Counted from the stretch's first letter, positions 36,198 to 45,256 are shown. The stretch is DNA of 64,000 nt from Chryseobacterium sp. FH2 (GCF_001045455.1 NZ_LFNE01000005.1:1-64000), one strand, 5' to 3'. The notes: generated by a model from the sequence alone, not told the origin. A program made the numbers and translations.

Positions 36198-38165
36198 TTA
36201 TTTTAAGATTTTAGTGTTAACAGTTTCTCCTTTGTCAGAAACAATTTTTACAACATAAGAATTTTTAATAGCGTTATTCAATTCGATAACAAAATCTGTA
36301 GATGCATCAACTGCTTTTTTAGAGATAACTAGTTTACCGCTCATATCATAAACTTCAATATCTGCCTTTTTCCAGCTAGGGTCAAATCTAACAATGTAGT
36401 TTGTAATGTCTGGATTATAAACAACCATTGTTCTAGAAGGTTTAGTAGAAGGTTTCTCAACTGCTAAAACTCTATCTGGTTCTCCATAATATAAATCATA
36501 ATCGTCGTTAGTTACAGGAATTACATCTCCTTGTTTTGCTTCCATTATAGAACCGTTTGCAGCTTTGTAATAGAATCCAATACCAGAAGACAATTGGTGA
36601 GTACCATTTGCAACTAAGTCTGCATTTTCTCTAATTTCAAATTTGTATGATTTAACTTTATTAAGGTCATAGTTAATTAACTTAACGTTCTTCCCTTTAA
36701 AGTTATTTTCATTAGCTTCGTTAATATATAACCAATAGCTATTGCTGTAGTTATTATCAATACCGCCAGTAGGAGCTTCTTCGTAAGTACCCAAAACATC
36801 TACAGATCTAGCTGTTACCTGAGTTTTACTACTTCCGGAATGTCCTGTTGTTCCGTTAGGATAAACTACATAATAAGTTCTTGCAACTTCATTTCCGGCA
36901 GCATCTAAACCGATAACCCCTAATTGTTTTACAGTTCCCGTTTTAGCAGCATTTTTATTAGCTGTCACACTGTAACCTGTAGTTGCAGCTCTACTATAAT
37001 AATTGAATCTTCTTAAATTCGCAAAATTTAGCTGATCTGCATTTACATTGTTATTAAGCTTAATTACAAATGTTCCTAAAGGTCTTACCATCACATAATC
37101 AACATCTCCCGTAGGCACTCCTGAATTAAAGGTAATAAATTTACCCGGTGTTGTAGTTCCTGTTCCGGCAGATGTAGTGGTAACCTGTCCTGGATCAAGT
37201 CTTACTCCATAAATAGTGCTTAAGTTCACTCCATCGTTACTACCACTGGAAACAGGTTCATCATAAGCAATATTAGCTAAATCCAGATTTGTAAGGAATG
37301 GGTTTGCAAACTGATAAATATTTTTACCATAATCACCTTGCCAAGAGCTTCCTCCTGATGCAATAGCCCATCTATCCTGAACATAACTTTTATATGTTTC
37401 ATTATAAGCATTTGTACCAAGACCATTTGTACCGAAGTTAACTCCGTTACCTGCATTCTGTAAAGTTACTGTTTGACCGATATCAGTTACAGGACGTCCT
37501 TTCAATGTCTTTAAAGCTGAAGATACATCTAAGCCTTGTCCCCCTAGCATATAGTAAGCATATGCCGGAGCAGAACTCCCGACTGTGAAAGATGTACTGG
37601 CTCCATGACTCACAACAGCAGCATTATCATAATACAGTACTTCATTCTGAGAATTTCTTACATTCGTAAATGTTTTCCCCAGTTCATTACTTAGCGTATA
37701 TACTGTTTTGTTATAAAAAGGAAGACCAATTTGTTGATAGCTACCATGTTTTACAGATCTATACTCCTGATCTACGATACCTGTAATGTTAGTCTGTGGG
37801 ATACCAGCAATATAAAGCTGGCCATAAGTGTAAGTAGGTGTAGCCGATGAGGAATTCTCATTCGGAACTGCATAAGCGTCTGGCTCATTCAGCTTGTTGA
37901 CAAAATTAGCTATTGTGGAACCTTCTGCTTTGTCTGCTCCACCAGTAGTAATTGTTTTAAAAGAATCAGTGGCCGATCCACTCACCATAAAATTACCGTG
38001 ATTTTCAACAACCCCGTTCCCTCTCATTTGTAAGCCGCCACTGTTATAAACCAGTGTACCTTTACTTACGTACGTAGTAGCAGCGTCATCTACGTGTAGA
38101 ACATTCTGCGCCTGAACAGAACAAACTGCTGCTAATAAACCAATAGCAAATAAACTTTTTCTCAT
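36198..38165 (-). CDS. T9SS type A sorting-domain surface protein
   Basis: A 655-residue exported protein. The open frame runs to 38231, but ATG 38165 (MRKSLFAIGLLAAVCSVQAQ) gives a normal signal peptide. The body is beta-rich and repetitive, without a catalytic motif that I recognise. The C terminus (VEVYDMSGKLVISKK-type, ending VNTKILK) is a type A sorting domain, so SprA and the T9SS should carry it across the outer membrane. It is co-transcribed with the 74-residue gene. Confidence 0.9.
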   Translation of the reverse strand: MRKSLFAIGLLAAVCSVQAQNVLHVDDAATTYVSKGTLVYNSGGLQMRGNGVVENHGNFMVSGSATDSFKTITTGGADKAEGSTIANFVNKLNEPDAYAVPNENSSSATPTYTYGQLYIAGIPQTNITGIVDQEYRSVKHGSYQQIGLPFYNKTVYTLSNELGKTFTNVRNSQNEVLYYDNAAVVSHGASTSFTVGSSAPAYAYYMLGGQGLDVSSALKTLKGRPVTDIGQTVTLQNAGNGVNFGTNGLGTNAYNETYKSYVQDRWAIASGGSSWQGDYGKNIYQFANPFLTNLDLANIAYDEPVSSGSNDGVNLSTIYGVRLDPGQVTTTSAGTGTTTPGKFITFNSGVPTGDVDYVMVRPLGTFVIKLNNNVNADQLNFANLRRFNYYSRAATTGYSVTANKNAAKTGTVKQLGVIGLDAAGNEVARTYYVVYPNGTTGHSGSSKTQVTARSVDVLGTYEEAPTGGIDNNYSNSYWLYINEANENNFKGKNVKLINYDLNKVKSYKFEIRENADLVANGTHQLSSGIGFYYKAANGSIMEAKQGDVIPVTNDDYDLYYGEPDRVLAVEKPSTKPSRTMVVYNPDITNYIVRFDPSWKKADIEVYDMSGKLVISKKAVDASTDFVIELNNAIKNSYVVKIVSDKGETVNTKILK

Positions 38166-38204
38166 TGTATGTAAATATTTGTGTGTTAATACAATCTTCA
38201 CCCG

Positions 38205-38231
38205 CAAAGGTATGATTTTTTTTGTTAACAA
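38205..38231 (-). promoter_or_regulatory. promoter of the T9SS cargo operon
   Basis: On the minus strand TTG (38231-38229), 16 bases, TACCTTTG (38212-38205), 40 bases before the ATG. The -33 lies in a 22-base palindrome TTTTTTTTGTTAAC... (38216-38237). Confidence 0.5.
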
Positions 38232-38242
38232 AAAAAAATATT

Positions 38243-39430
38243 TTATTTATTAACAAAAATATTATCTTGCGTTAATATTATTTTACTTTCTTCTCCTATT
38301 GAAAACATGTAGTCTTCAAGGACTTTTTCAGTCGTTCCTCTCAATCCTCTGGCTCCTAATCCCTTTTCTATCGTTTCATCTACGATTTTTTCAATTGCGC
38401 TATCGGTAAATACCAATTCTGTACCATCCATTTTGAAAAGCTCCACAAATTGATTCACAATCGAATTTTTTGGTTCTTTCATAATTCTTATCATGGTTTC
38501 TTTTGTGAGTTTATCGAGATAAGTGATGATTGGAAATCTTCCTAAAAGTTCGGGAATTAATCCGAAAGAGCGAAGGTCAATTGCATTAATATTTGTTAAT
38601 ATATATTCCTCTTCATCAGTTTTATTTATTTTTTCAGAACTGAATCCTATTGCCTGCTTATTCATTCTTCTTTCAATGATTTCTTTGATACCGTCAAAAG
38701 CACCGCCTGCAATAAATAAAATATTCTGGGTATTCACCTGAATGTATTTCTGATCAGGATGCTTTCTCCCTCCTTGTGGCGGAACGTTTACAATACTTCC
38801 TTCAAGCAGCTTCAATAAACCCTGCTGCACACCTTCTCCTGAGACATCCCTGGTAATACTCGGGTTATCAGATTTTCTGGCGATTTTATCTATTTCATCA
38901 ATAAATACGATTCCTTTTTCCGCTTTTTCTACGTCATAATCTGCTACCATCAAAAGTCTTGATAAAATACTTTCAACATCTTCCCCTACATACCCGGCTT
39001 CCGTCAAAATAGTTGCATCAACGATGCAAAACGGAACATTCAGTTCTTTGGCAATAGTTTTTGCCAGTAAAGTTTTCCCTGTTCCGGTCTCACCAATCAT
39101 GATGATATTTGATTTTTCAAGCTCTACTTCTCTGTTTTCTTCCTGAGCGTGGAGCAATCTTTTATAATGGTTATAAACTGCAATAGAAAGCTGTTTTTTA
39201 GCTTGATCCTGCCCTATCACATATTCATCAAGAAAAGTTTTTATTTGTTTGGGCTTCTTTAATTCGTCTATATTTTCCGCAGGTGAAAATCCATCTTTTG
39301 AAGCACTGTCTTTTACAATAGCATGTGCCTGTTCTATACAATTTTCACAAATGAAACCAGTCTGACCAGAAATCAACATCTGTACTTCATTTCTTTTTCT
39401 TCCACAGAAAGAACATTGGTTTGAGTTCAT
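38243..39430 (-). CDS. clpX: ATP-dependent Clp protease ATP-binding subunit ClpX
   Basis: The 395-residue AAA+ unfoldase that feeds substrates to ClpP. The N-terminal zinc-binding domain (CSFCGRK...FICENC, four cysteines), Walker A (GETGTGKT), Walker B (IVFIDEIDKIA), sensor and C-terminal small domain (GARGLRGTTEKVLEDYM) are all present. clpP is not adjacent in this window. Confidence 0.97.
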   Translation of the reverse strand: MNSNQCSFCGRKRNEVQMLISGQTGFICENCIEQAHAIVKDSASKDGFSPAENIDELKKPKQIKTFLDEYVIGQDQAKKQLSIAVYNHYKRLLHAQEENREVELEKSNIIMIGETGTGKTLLAKTIAKELNVPFCIVDATILTEAGYVGEDVESILSRLLMVADYDVEKAEKGIVFIDEIDKIARKSDNPSITRDVSGEGVQQGLLKLLEGSIVNVPPQGGRKHPDQKYIQVNTQNILFIAGGAFDGIKEIIERRMNKQAIGFSSEKINKTDEEEYILTNINAIDLRSFGLIPELLGRFPIITYLDKLTKETMIRIMKEPKNSIVNQFVELFKMDGTELVFTDSAIEKIVDETIEKGLGARGLRGTTEKVLEDYMFSIGEESKIILTQDNIFVNK

Positions 39431-39461
39431 TTTATATAATATATATAAGGTATATGATTAA

Positions 39462-39495
39462 AGAAACTCGTAAAAGTTAAGTTTTACGAGTTTCT
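39462..39495 (-). terminator. terminator after the HIT gene
   Basis: AGAAACTCGTAAAA and TTTTACGAGTTTCT form a perfect 14-bp stem with a 6-base loop, just after the HIT stop codon and before clpX. Confidence 0.85.
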
Positions 39496-39502
39496 GTTAT
39501 TT

Positions 39503-39892
39503 CTAAGAATTAATAATTGAGTTCTGAATCTCAGTGTACTCTTCGTTTGTCAATTTTAGTCTCTCATTTTTAAAATTCATATCTTCCATTTTATTTAAAG
39601 GAATCAAATGAATATGTGCATGAGGTACTTCTAATCCTACAACAGCCACGCCTACTCTCACACATGGGATTGCATTTTTGATTTTCTTTGCAATTTCCTG
39701 GGTAAATCCCCAAAGCTTTTTGTAATCTTCACTTTCCAAATCAAAAATCAAATCAACTTCCTTTTTCGGAACTACTAATGTGTGACCTTTTACTAAAGGC
39801 ATAGCATCTAAAAATGCAATAAAATTTTCATCTTCGGCAATTTTATACGAAGGGATTTCGCCATTGATGATTTTTGTGAATATTGTGCTCAT
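39503..39892 (-). CDS. HIT family nucleotide-binding protein
   Basis: A 129-residue histidine-triad protein with HAHIHLIPL near residues 98-106 (HxHxHxx), which hydrolyses or transfers nucleotidyl groups (Hint-type, adenosine phosphoramidase). The start MSTIFTKIINGEIPSYKI is typical. It follows greA by about 46 bases and is probably in its transcript. Confidence 0.95.
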   Translation of the reverse strand: MSTIFTKIINGEIPSYKIAEDENFIAFLDAMPLVKGHTLVVPKKEVDLIFDLESEDYKKLWGFTQEIAKKIKNAIPCVRVGVAVVGLEVPHAHIHLIPLNKMEDMNFKNERLKLTNEEYTEIQNSIINS

Positions 39893-39938
39893 TTTTATTG
39901 AATTAGAGGTTAGAAAACCAATTTTAGTTTTTCTTTAG

Positions 39939-40409
39939 TTATAGGGTAATATCTAATACTTCGAAAGATAATTTGTTTCCGTTTGGCAGAATGATTTCAG
40001 CTGTTTCGCCTATTACTTTGCCTAACAAACCTTTAGCGATAGGTGTATTTACTGAAATTTTTCCAGTCTTCAAATCACTTTCGTTATCGGGTACCAATTT
40101 AAATACCTGCTCCTGATTAGTGGCATTATTTTTAAGTCTCACTGTTGTTAAAATTGAAACTTTTGAAGTATCTAATTGGCTTTCGTCTATAATCTTTGAA
40201 GAAGCAATAATATCTTTTAGCTTAGAAATTCTCATTTCAAGCATCCCTTGAGCTTCTTTAGCCGCGTCGTACTCTGCATTTTCGGATAAATCCCCTTTGT
40301 CTCTTGCCTCTGCAATTTGCTGGGTGATTTTTGGTCTTTCCACAGTTTCCAACTGCTCCAGCTCAGCTTTCATTTTGTCTAATCCCTCCTTTGTAACATA
40401 GCTTGCCAT
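39939..40409 (-). CDS. greA: transcription elongation factor GreA
   Basis: A 156-residue factor that restarts backtracked RNA polymerase by stimulating transcript cleavage. The N-terminal coiled coil carries the acidic tip (RDKGDLSENAEYDAAKE) and the C-terminal FKBP-like domain ends the protein. The frame opens at 40418, but MASYVTKEGLDKMK from ATG 40409 is the family start. Confidence 0.97.
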   Translation of the reverse strand: MASYVTKEGLDKMKAELEQLETVERPKITQQIAEARDKGDLSENAEYDAAKEAQGMLEMRISKLKDIIASSKIIDESQLDTSKVSILTTVRLKNNATNQEQVFKLVPDNESDLKTGKISVNTPIAKGLLGKVIGETAEIILPNGNKLSFEVLDITL

Positions 40410-40444
40410 AATTTTCAAAATTTAGTTTTAGTATAAAAAAATAA

Positions 40445-40460
40445 TCCGACATTTGTCGGA
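40445..40460. other. small palindrome between divergent genes
   Basis: TCCGACA-tt-TGTCGGA lies between greA and the divergent lipoprotein gene. It could be a regulator site; no more can be said. Confidence 0.35.
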
Positions 40461-40518
40461 CAATGTTTTCGCGTTGTAATCGTTTAATTTTTACAAATAT
40501 ATAAAAATTTAAATTGAA

Positions 40519-40971
40519 ATGAAAAAAACTTTTTCAATACTATCTATTTTCACCTTGCTGACAATCAGTATTTTAACTATAAAATCATGTGGAAGTACGG
40601 AAGATACAGTCAACTGTTTTCCCAATTCTCCGATTAATGTGAGTATTAATCTAAACCTTCCGGCTTATAATACTTTGAACCAGGTTGGCAGCTGGATTTA
40701 TTTGGATCAGCAGCAATCCGGAACAAGAGGATTAATTATTGTCCGTTCTTCAGATACAACATTTAAAGTCTATGATAGAAATGCGCCTCATATTTGCCCG
40801 GATACCAACACAACTTTAGAAGTTAAGGATAATATCAGTGTTGTTTGCCCAAAAGACAATGCTACATGGATATTATTGACCGGCCAGCCAACACAGGGAG
40901 CCAATGTTCCTCCTAAAACATATCAATATAATTACAATTCTGCTACAAGAGATTTAAGTGTTTATTATTAA
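40519..40971 (+). CDS. lipoprotein with degenerate Rieske-like fold
   Basis: A 150-residue lipoprotein (lipobox near SILTIKSC). The mature part resembles flavobacterial Rieske-like secreted proteins in outline (GSWIYLDQQQSGTRGLIIV, YDRNAPHICP, VVCPKDNATWILLTGQPTQG). It does not have two CxH/CxxH ligand pairs, so it probably does not bind a 2Fe-2S cluster; its cysteines may form disulfides. Function unknown. Confidence 0.7.
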   Translation: MKKTFSILSIFTLLTISILTIKSCGSTEDTVNCFPNSPINVSINLNLPAYNTLNQVGSWIYLDQQQSGTRGLIIVRSSDTTFKVYDRNAPHICPDTNTTLEVKDNISVVCPKDNATWILLTGQPTQGANVPPKTYQYNYNSATRDLSVYY

Positions 40972-40977
40972 TAAATT

Positions 40978-41008
40978 AAACCGTCGTCCAAGTGGTAAGG
41001 CGGTTTTT
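40978..41008 (+). terminator. terminator after the Rieske-like lipoprotein gene
   Basis: AAACCG and CGGTTT form a short stem with imperfect extension, then T-rich sequence; it lies seven bases after the stop. Confidence 0.55.
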
Positions 41009-41013
41009 CTTAT

Positions 41014-41856
41014 TTATTCGGGATATTTTACAGCTTTGTTCAATTCTATAGGATTGTTAAAAGATTTTATTTTTATTCTTTCGCTTTTCTCGGCTGGTTT
41101 TAATTGTTCTTTTGTCAAAATCGTTCCATCTTCTAATTGGAGTTTTTTACCTTTCTCAAGTGCAAGACTCATCCCACTACCATTAAGAACATATTTAAAA
41201 GGATTTTGATAAAGATCTAATTTCAAATTATTTAATTTTTTATAATTTGTTTTTATTGCTCTTGATTTAAAACTACCCAACGTATAGCTTTCATAAGCTT
41301 TAGGAATTTTTTCACTTTTTATAAGCTTAAAAATATAATCTTTTTGAATATCATATATTTCAATAATTAATCCGGGCAAACCATTAAATTTATATGGTCC
41401 GTAGGACAACGGAATTTCTTGAGCGAACCAAGCAATCCATTTTCTTCCTCCAAAATTTGTTTCTGCTTGTTGTAATTTTAGATTATTTATAGTTTTTGTA
41501 CTGTCGGAGATTTTCCAATTGAGATTTACAGGTTCTTCTAATTTATAAAAATTAACATCTCCTATATACTCGTAACTTTCATAAAAAGTGTTTTTAGTCT
41601 TTTTAGATAAGAATGACGTTAACCTAAATTTTTCAAAACCGAATACTTGAGTTTTAGCATACAAAGAATCATTAGTATAATACAGCCTATTGTAATAAGT
41701 TATCCCTTCCTGAGTAATATCTAAATTATAATTTTCTTTTGTAATCTCAGTAGAAGCGGAATCCTTTTTATAATCGATTTCATACACAAATCGGTCATTC
41801 TGAGAATACAATAAGCAAGCATACAACATTAATAATAATGCAATTGTTTTTTTCAT
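41014..41856 (-). CDS. GLPGLI family secreted protein
   Basis: A 280-residue exported protein starting at MKKTIALLLMLYACLLYSQ (ATG 41856; the frame opens at 41880). It has the signature GLPGLIIEIYD following WFAQEIPLSYGPYKF, the hallmark of the Bacteroidota GLPGLI family (TIGR01200), whose function is not known. A related copy lies upstream on the same strand. Confidence 0.9.
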   Translation of the reverse strand: MKKTIALLLMLYACLLYSQNDRFVYEIDYKKDSASTEITKENYNLDITQEGITYYNRLYYTNDSLYAKTQVFGFEKFRLTSFLSKKTKNTFYESYEYIGDVNFYKLEEPVNLNWKISDSTKTINNLKLQQAETNFGGRKWIAWFAQEIPLSYGPYKFNGLPGLIIEIYDIQKDYIFKLIKSEKIPKAYESYTLGSFKSRAIKTNYKKLNNLKLDLYQNPFKYVLNGSGMSLALEKGKKLQLEDGTILTKEQLKPAEKSERIKIKSFNNPIELNKAVKYPE

Positions 41857-41901
41857 AATTATGTTTTTAAAAAGTTTCATTATTTATAATTTCAGATATA
41901 A

Positions 41902-41929
41902 AAAGAACCGTTCTGCTGAACGGTTCTTT
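41902..41929 (-). terminator. terminator between the two GLPGLI genes
   Basis: AAAGAACCGTTC-tgct-GAACGGTTCTTT, a perfect 12-bp stem, just after the stop of the upstream GLPGLI gene. Confidence 0.8.
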
Positions 41930-41934
41930 GTTTC

Positions 41935-42720
41935 CTATCTTTCAAGAGGATTGTTATTGCTCCTGTATATATCTTTCAAATGTTCTTTTTTATCTCTATC
42001 CATAACCCTGCCCGGATAAGGATCATTCCTAAACTCTTCTCTTTTTTGGATATATTGTTCTCTTGTAACAGGTATTCCTTTTTGAAGAGGAACTATTTCA
42101 ACTTGCTTTTTCTGTATTCCTAAAGCTACAAATGAGTGATAATTTTTCTCATCGCTAAGCTCCAGAATAAGTCCAGGCAAACCTTTAAACCTATATGGTC
42201 CTTCTGAAATAGGTATATCCTTAGTATACCAGGCTGTATAAACTTTATCATTAAAAACCGTGGTTGCTTTGTGGCATTTATATCCCAAAATACTTTTTTC
42301 TTCGTTATAGGCAGTATTCCACTTTAAAAAACCGGACTCAAATGTATAAAAATCCCTATATAAATTACTAGTTACATAAATTTGAGAACCGTTTTTATAA
42401 ACTGAATATCCAATTTTATATTTCGGTAAATCGGCAATTTTAATTTCAGGAGTTACATTGGAATTTCTAGCTGTACTGATTATATCTTCAAGAATATCAC
42501 GTCTTTTTATATAGCCTTCGCTATAGTATATGGAAGAATTCATATTTAAATCCAATATCATTATTTCTTTTGTTCTATGGGTTATATCCATATCGGCTGT
42601 ATCCCTAACAAAGTTATAATCATATTTTATTTCTAAATCAGACAAATTCTTTGTTTCTTTTTTTTGACAAGAAAAAAAAGAAAAAACCAACAAAAAAAAT
42701 ATTATAAAATATATACGCAT
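41935..42720 (-). CDS. GLPGLI family lipoprotein
   Basis: A 261-residue lipoprotein (lipobox FSFFSC) with the signature GPYRFKGLPGLILELSDEK. It has the same family as the gene downstream but is anchored by lipid instead of being freely secreted. It follows the small four-cysteine secreted protein by 12 bases, so the two are likely co-transcribed from the promoter at 43031-43058. Confidence 0.9.
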   Translation of the reverse strand: MRIYFIIFFLLVFSFFSCQKKETKNLSDLEIKYDYNFVRDTADMDITHRTKEIMILDLNMNSSIYYSEGYIKRRDILEDIISTARNSNVTPEIKIADLPKYKIGYSVYKNGSQIYVTSNLYRDFYTFESGFLKWNTAYNEEKSILGYKCHKATTVFNDKVYTAWYTKDIPISEGPYRFKGLPGLILELSDEKNYHSFVALGIQKKQVEIVPLQKGIPVTREQYIQKREEFRNDPYPGRVMDRDKKEHLKDIYRSNNNPLER

Positions 42721-42732
42721 TTTATCTTATAT

Positions 42733-43002
42733 TTAACAATAACCCCATCCCTCGAATGGTGCAATACATTCTTCCTCCATTCTATCAATCTCAACTTCCA
42801 GACACGACATGGATGAACCACCAAGATTAATAAATTCAGTGTAACCACACGAAGAAGTAACTTTTATGGGATTATAAACCATTAATAATTTGAAAGATTG
42901 GACTTTTTCACTTACATCAAAATCTTTCTCTAGCTGAACATTACTTTTTGCATTCATTAAACCTGCAACACATAATGTTGCAACAAAGATAACTTTTTTC
43001 AT
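42733..43002 (-). CDS. small secreted protein with four cysteines
   Basis: An 89-residue protein with a signal peptide (to about LMNAKS) and a mature part of ~70 residues with four cysteines (SSCGY, MSCLE, EECIAP, WGYC), enough for two disulfides. I do not recognise a family. It is the first gene of the unit with the GLPGLI lipoprotein and has a good promoter. A role as a binding partner of GLPGLI proteins is inference. Confidence 0.75.
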   Translation of the reverse strand: MKKVIFVATLCVAGLMNAKSNVQLEKDFDVSEKVQSFKLLMVYNPIKVTSSCGYTEFINLGGSSMSCLEVEIDRMEEECIAPFEGWGYC

Positions 43003-43030
43003 AAAATGTTTTTTTATTTGTTAAACATTT

Positions 43031-43058
43031 CAAAAGTAATAGAGAAATTTCAAAACAA
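43031..43058 (-). promoter_or_regulatory. promoter of the four-cysteine/GLPGLI unit
   Basis: On the minus strand TTG (43058-43056), 17 bases, TACTTTTG (43038-43031), 28 bases before the ATG. Confidence 0.6.
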
Positions 43059-43110
43059 TAATAAAATAATGAATAAAAATAGTATTTTTACACATAAAAA
43101 TATCTAAATT

Positions 43111-43449
43111 ATGAATACGATAGGTTCCAGAATCAAAAAATTCCGCGAAGAAAAAGGCATTAAACAAGAATTCATGGCTCATGAATTGGAGATTTCTCAA
43201 AGTAATTATGGTAGACTAGAAAAAGACGACAGCAGGCTGACTGTCCCTAAACTACAAAAGATTGCTGAAACGCTTAATGTTTCTGTTTCGATTCTTTTTG
43301 GTGAAAAAGCCGCTAATATTATCCATGAAAATCATGGTGATAATGCACAAAATGGAACCATGATTATCAACAATGAGAAAGAACATATCGAAAGCTTAAA
43401 GGAAGAGATTACATTTCTAAGAAAAATGCTGGAAGAAAAAAATAAGTAA
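43111..43449 (+). CDS. XRE-family HTH regulator with C-terminal coiled coil
   Basis: A 112-residue DNA-binding protein: HTH_3 (IKKFREEKGIKQEFMAHELEISQSNYGRLEKDD), a short polar middle (HGDNAQNGTMIINN) and a coiled coil (HIESLKEEITFLRKMLEEKNK). It has the same architecture as the regulator at 12502-12873. It diverges from the four-cysteine protein and GLPGLI genes and ends one base before dtd. Confidence 0.88.
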   Translation: MNTIGSRIKKFREEKGIKQEFMAHELEISQSNYGRLEKDDSRLTVPKLQKIAETLNVSVSILFGEKAANIIHENHGDNAQNGTMIINNEKEHIESLKEEITFLRKMLEEKNK

Positions 43450-43450
43450 C

Positions 43451-43900
43451 ATGAAAGCTGTCATACAAAGAGTTTCCGAAGCCAGCGTACAAGTGGACGG
43501 AAAAATTGTCGGGAAAATTGAAAAAGGATTAATGCTTTTAATCGGCATTGATGAAAATGATGAAAAAACAGATGCAGACTGGCTCGTTCAGAAAATTTTA
43601 AATCTTAGAATTTTCGCTGATAAAGATGATAAGCTCAATCTTTCTGTAACAGATATCAATGGTGAAATCCTTTGTGTAAGTCAGTTTACTTTAATTGCTG
43701 ATTATAAAAAAGGAAACCGCCCGTCTTTCATCAAAGCCGCAAAACCGGATAAAGCAATTCCGCTTTTTGAATATTTTAAAGAAGAAATTTCTAAATCAGG
43801 ATTAAAAACCGAAAGCGGAATTTTTGGTGCGGACATGAAAGTTTCATTAATTAATGACGGCCCGGTAACAATTATAATGGATTCCATTACAAAAGCTTAA
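43451..43900 (+). CDS. dtd: D-aminoacyl-tRNA deacylase
   Basis: A 149-residue chiral-proofreading enzyme that removes D-amino acids (and Gly from tRNA-Ala) from tRNAs. The active-site motifs SQFTLIADYKKGNRPSF and NDGPVTI are present and the length is normal. It follows the HTH gene by one base. Confidence 0.97.
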   Translation: MKAVIQRVSEASVQVDGKIVGKIEKGLMLLIGIDENDEKTDADWLVQKILNLRIFADKDDKLNLSVTDINGEILCVSQFTLIADYKKGNRPSFIKAAKPDKAIPLFEYFKEEISKSGLKTESGIFGADMKVSLINDGPVTIIMDSITKA

Positions 43901-43930
43901 ATTTACCAAAATAATATTTACATTCAAAAA

Positions 43931-44614
43931 ATGAAAAAAACCTTAATTACTTTAGTTCTTTTGACAGGATTTAATTTGTCTTTCGCTCAAACTTCGTACA
44001 CGGATGAACAAAAAGCATCATATTATATAGGCCTGGATATTGCCCAAAACATGAAAAGACAAGGATTTTCTATAGATCCTAATCTTTTGGCTCAAGCTAT
44101 TAAAGATGAGTTTGCCGGTAAAGCAACCCTGCTTCCAAAAGAAGAAATGCAAACTTTTTTACAGAGTTTCATGCAGAAGCAGAATGAAAAGAAGCAGGCT
44201 GAAGAGAAAGTAAAAGCTGAAGAAAATAAAAAGAAAGGAGCTGAGTTTCTTGCGAAAAACAAGCTAAACAAGAAAATAACTACGACAGCAAGTGGTTTGC
44301 AATACGAAGTTTTGCAGGCGGGTGACGGGAAAGCAAAACCTACCGCTTCAAGCACAGCCAACGTAACATACACAGGAAAATTGATGGACGGAACAGTTTT
44401 CGATTCTACGGATAATCACGGTGGAAAACCAATCGAATTACAACTTTCAAGCGTAATCAAAGGCTGGACAGAAGGTATTCAACTGATGACCAAAGGTGCG
44501 AAATACAGATTTTACATTCCGTCTGACTTAGCGTATGGCGACAATGGAGCCGGCGGCGTAATTCCTCCGGGAGCCACTCTTATTTTCGATGTAGAATTGG
44601 TAGATTTTAAATAA
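43931..44614 (+). CDS. FKBP-type peptidyl-prolyl cis-trans isomerase, exported
   Basis: A 227-residue FkpA/Mip-like periplasmic foldase: signal peptide to about LSFAQT, an N-terminal dimerisation helix region (YIGLDIAQNMKRQG...QEEMQTF-type, lysine/glutamate-rich to ~115), then the FKBP domain (TYTGKLMDGTVFDST, VIKGWTEGIQLM, YGDNGAGGVIPPGATLIFDVEL). It helps fold envelope proteins. Confidence 0.95.
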   Translation: MKKTLITLVLLTGFNLSFAQTSYTDEQKASYYIGLDIAQNMKRQGFSIDPNLLAQAIKDEFAGKATLLPKEEMQTFLQSFMQKQNEKKQAEEKVKAEENKKKGAEFLAKNKLNKKITTTASGLQYEVLQAGDGKAKPTASSTANVTYTGKLMDGTVFDSTDNHGGKPIELQLSSVIKGWTEGIQLMTKGAKYRFYIPSDLAYGDNGAGGVIPPGATLIFDVELVDFK

Positions 44615-44643
44615 TTCTAAATCAAAATATTCGTAAAAAATAA

Positions 44644-44671
44644 AAAGGTCTTTCAAAATTGAAAGACCTTT
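44644..44671. terminator. bidirectional terminator
   Basis: AAAGGTCTTTCAA-aa-TTGAAAGACCTTT, a perfect 13-bp stem between the converging FKBP and lipoprotein genes. Confidence 0.9.
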
Positions 44672-44692
44672 CCCATTAAACTTTTATAAAAA

Positions 44693-45205
44693 CTATTCAG
44701 CAGGTACACTGCTAAAATTAAGTGCAATTTTTAAGTTCATATCTGAACTTGTCTGATTTTTCAACTCATAAACCGTTCTCACAGTAAGACCTGAGCTTTT
44801 TACCACTTCATCCAAAAATCCTGTATCATTTAGGTCTAGATTTAAACTTGATGTGTTTGTAGAAATATTCGAACGTGAAGCAACCAGTTTTTCACCTGTG
44901 CCACTTGAAGAAACGTATACTTTTACAGATTTTAAAGCACTCAGCGTTCCTCCTGAAGGGGAAACTACCGATATTTTAGCATCAGAAATTCTTACATCCT
45001 TGATCTTGGCATTATTATTTCCGCCAACCCATGTCTGCACGTTGGAAGCTGTAGCGGTGGAAGAAACTTCTTTATCAGCAGGAACTCCCGTAGAAATCAA
45101 AACATTAGCTGTATAAGGAAATGTATTTTGTACCAGCGATTGTACTGTTCCACAACTCACCAGAGCGGCAGGAGCAACGACAGCTGTTAAAAATATATTT
45201 TTCAT
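44693..45205 (-). CDS. hypothetical lipoprotein, beta-rich
   Basis: A 170-residue lipoprotein (lipobox ALVSC, then GTVQSLVQNTFPYTANVLISTG). The mature part is Ser/Thr-rich and beta-like with no recognised domain. It should sit on the periplasmic side of the inner or outer membrane. Single gene with its own terminator. Confidence 0.75.
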   Translation of the reverse strand: MKNIFLTAVVAPAALVSCGTVQSLVQNTFPYTANVLISTGVPADKEVSSTATASNVQTWVGGNNNAKIKDVRISDAKISVVSPSGGTLSALKSVKVYVSSSGTGEKLVASRSNISTNTSSLNLDLNDTGFLDEVVKSSGLTVRTVYELKNQTSSDMNLKIALNFSSVPAE

Positions 45206-45256
45206 AATATTAAATTTTAAATTTAGTTTGCAGAAATTATACCAAATTGGTTAAAA

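Noticed and set aside
38216..38237. 22-base T/A palindrome taken as a clpX terminator
   Set aside because: On the clpX strand the stem is only A/T with GTTAAC at the centre, too weak for a terminator; more likely low-complexity sequence at the cargo promoter.
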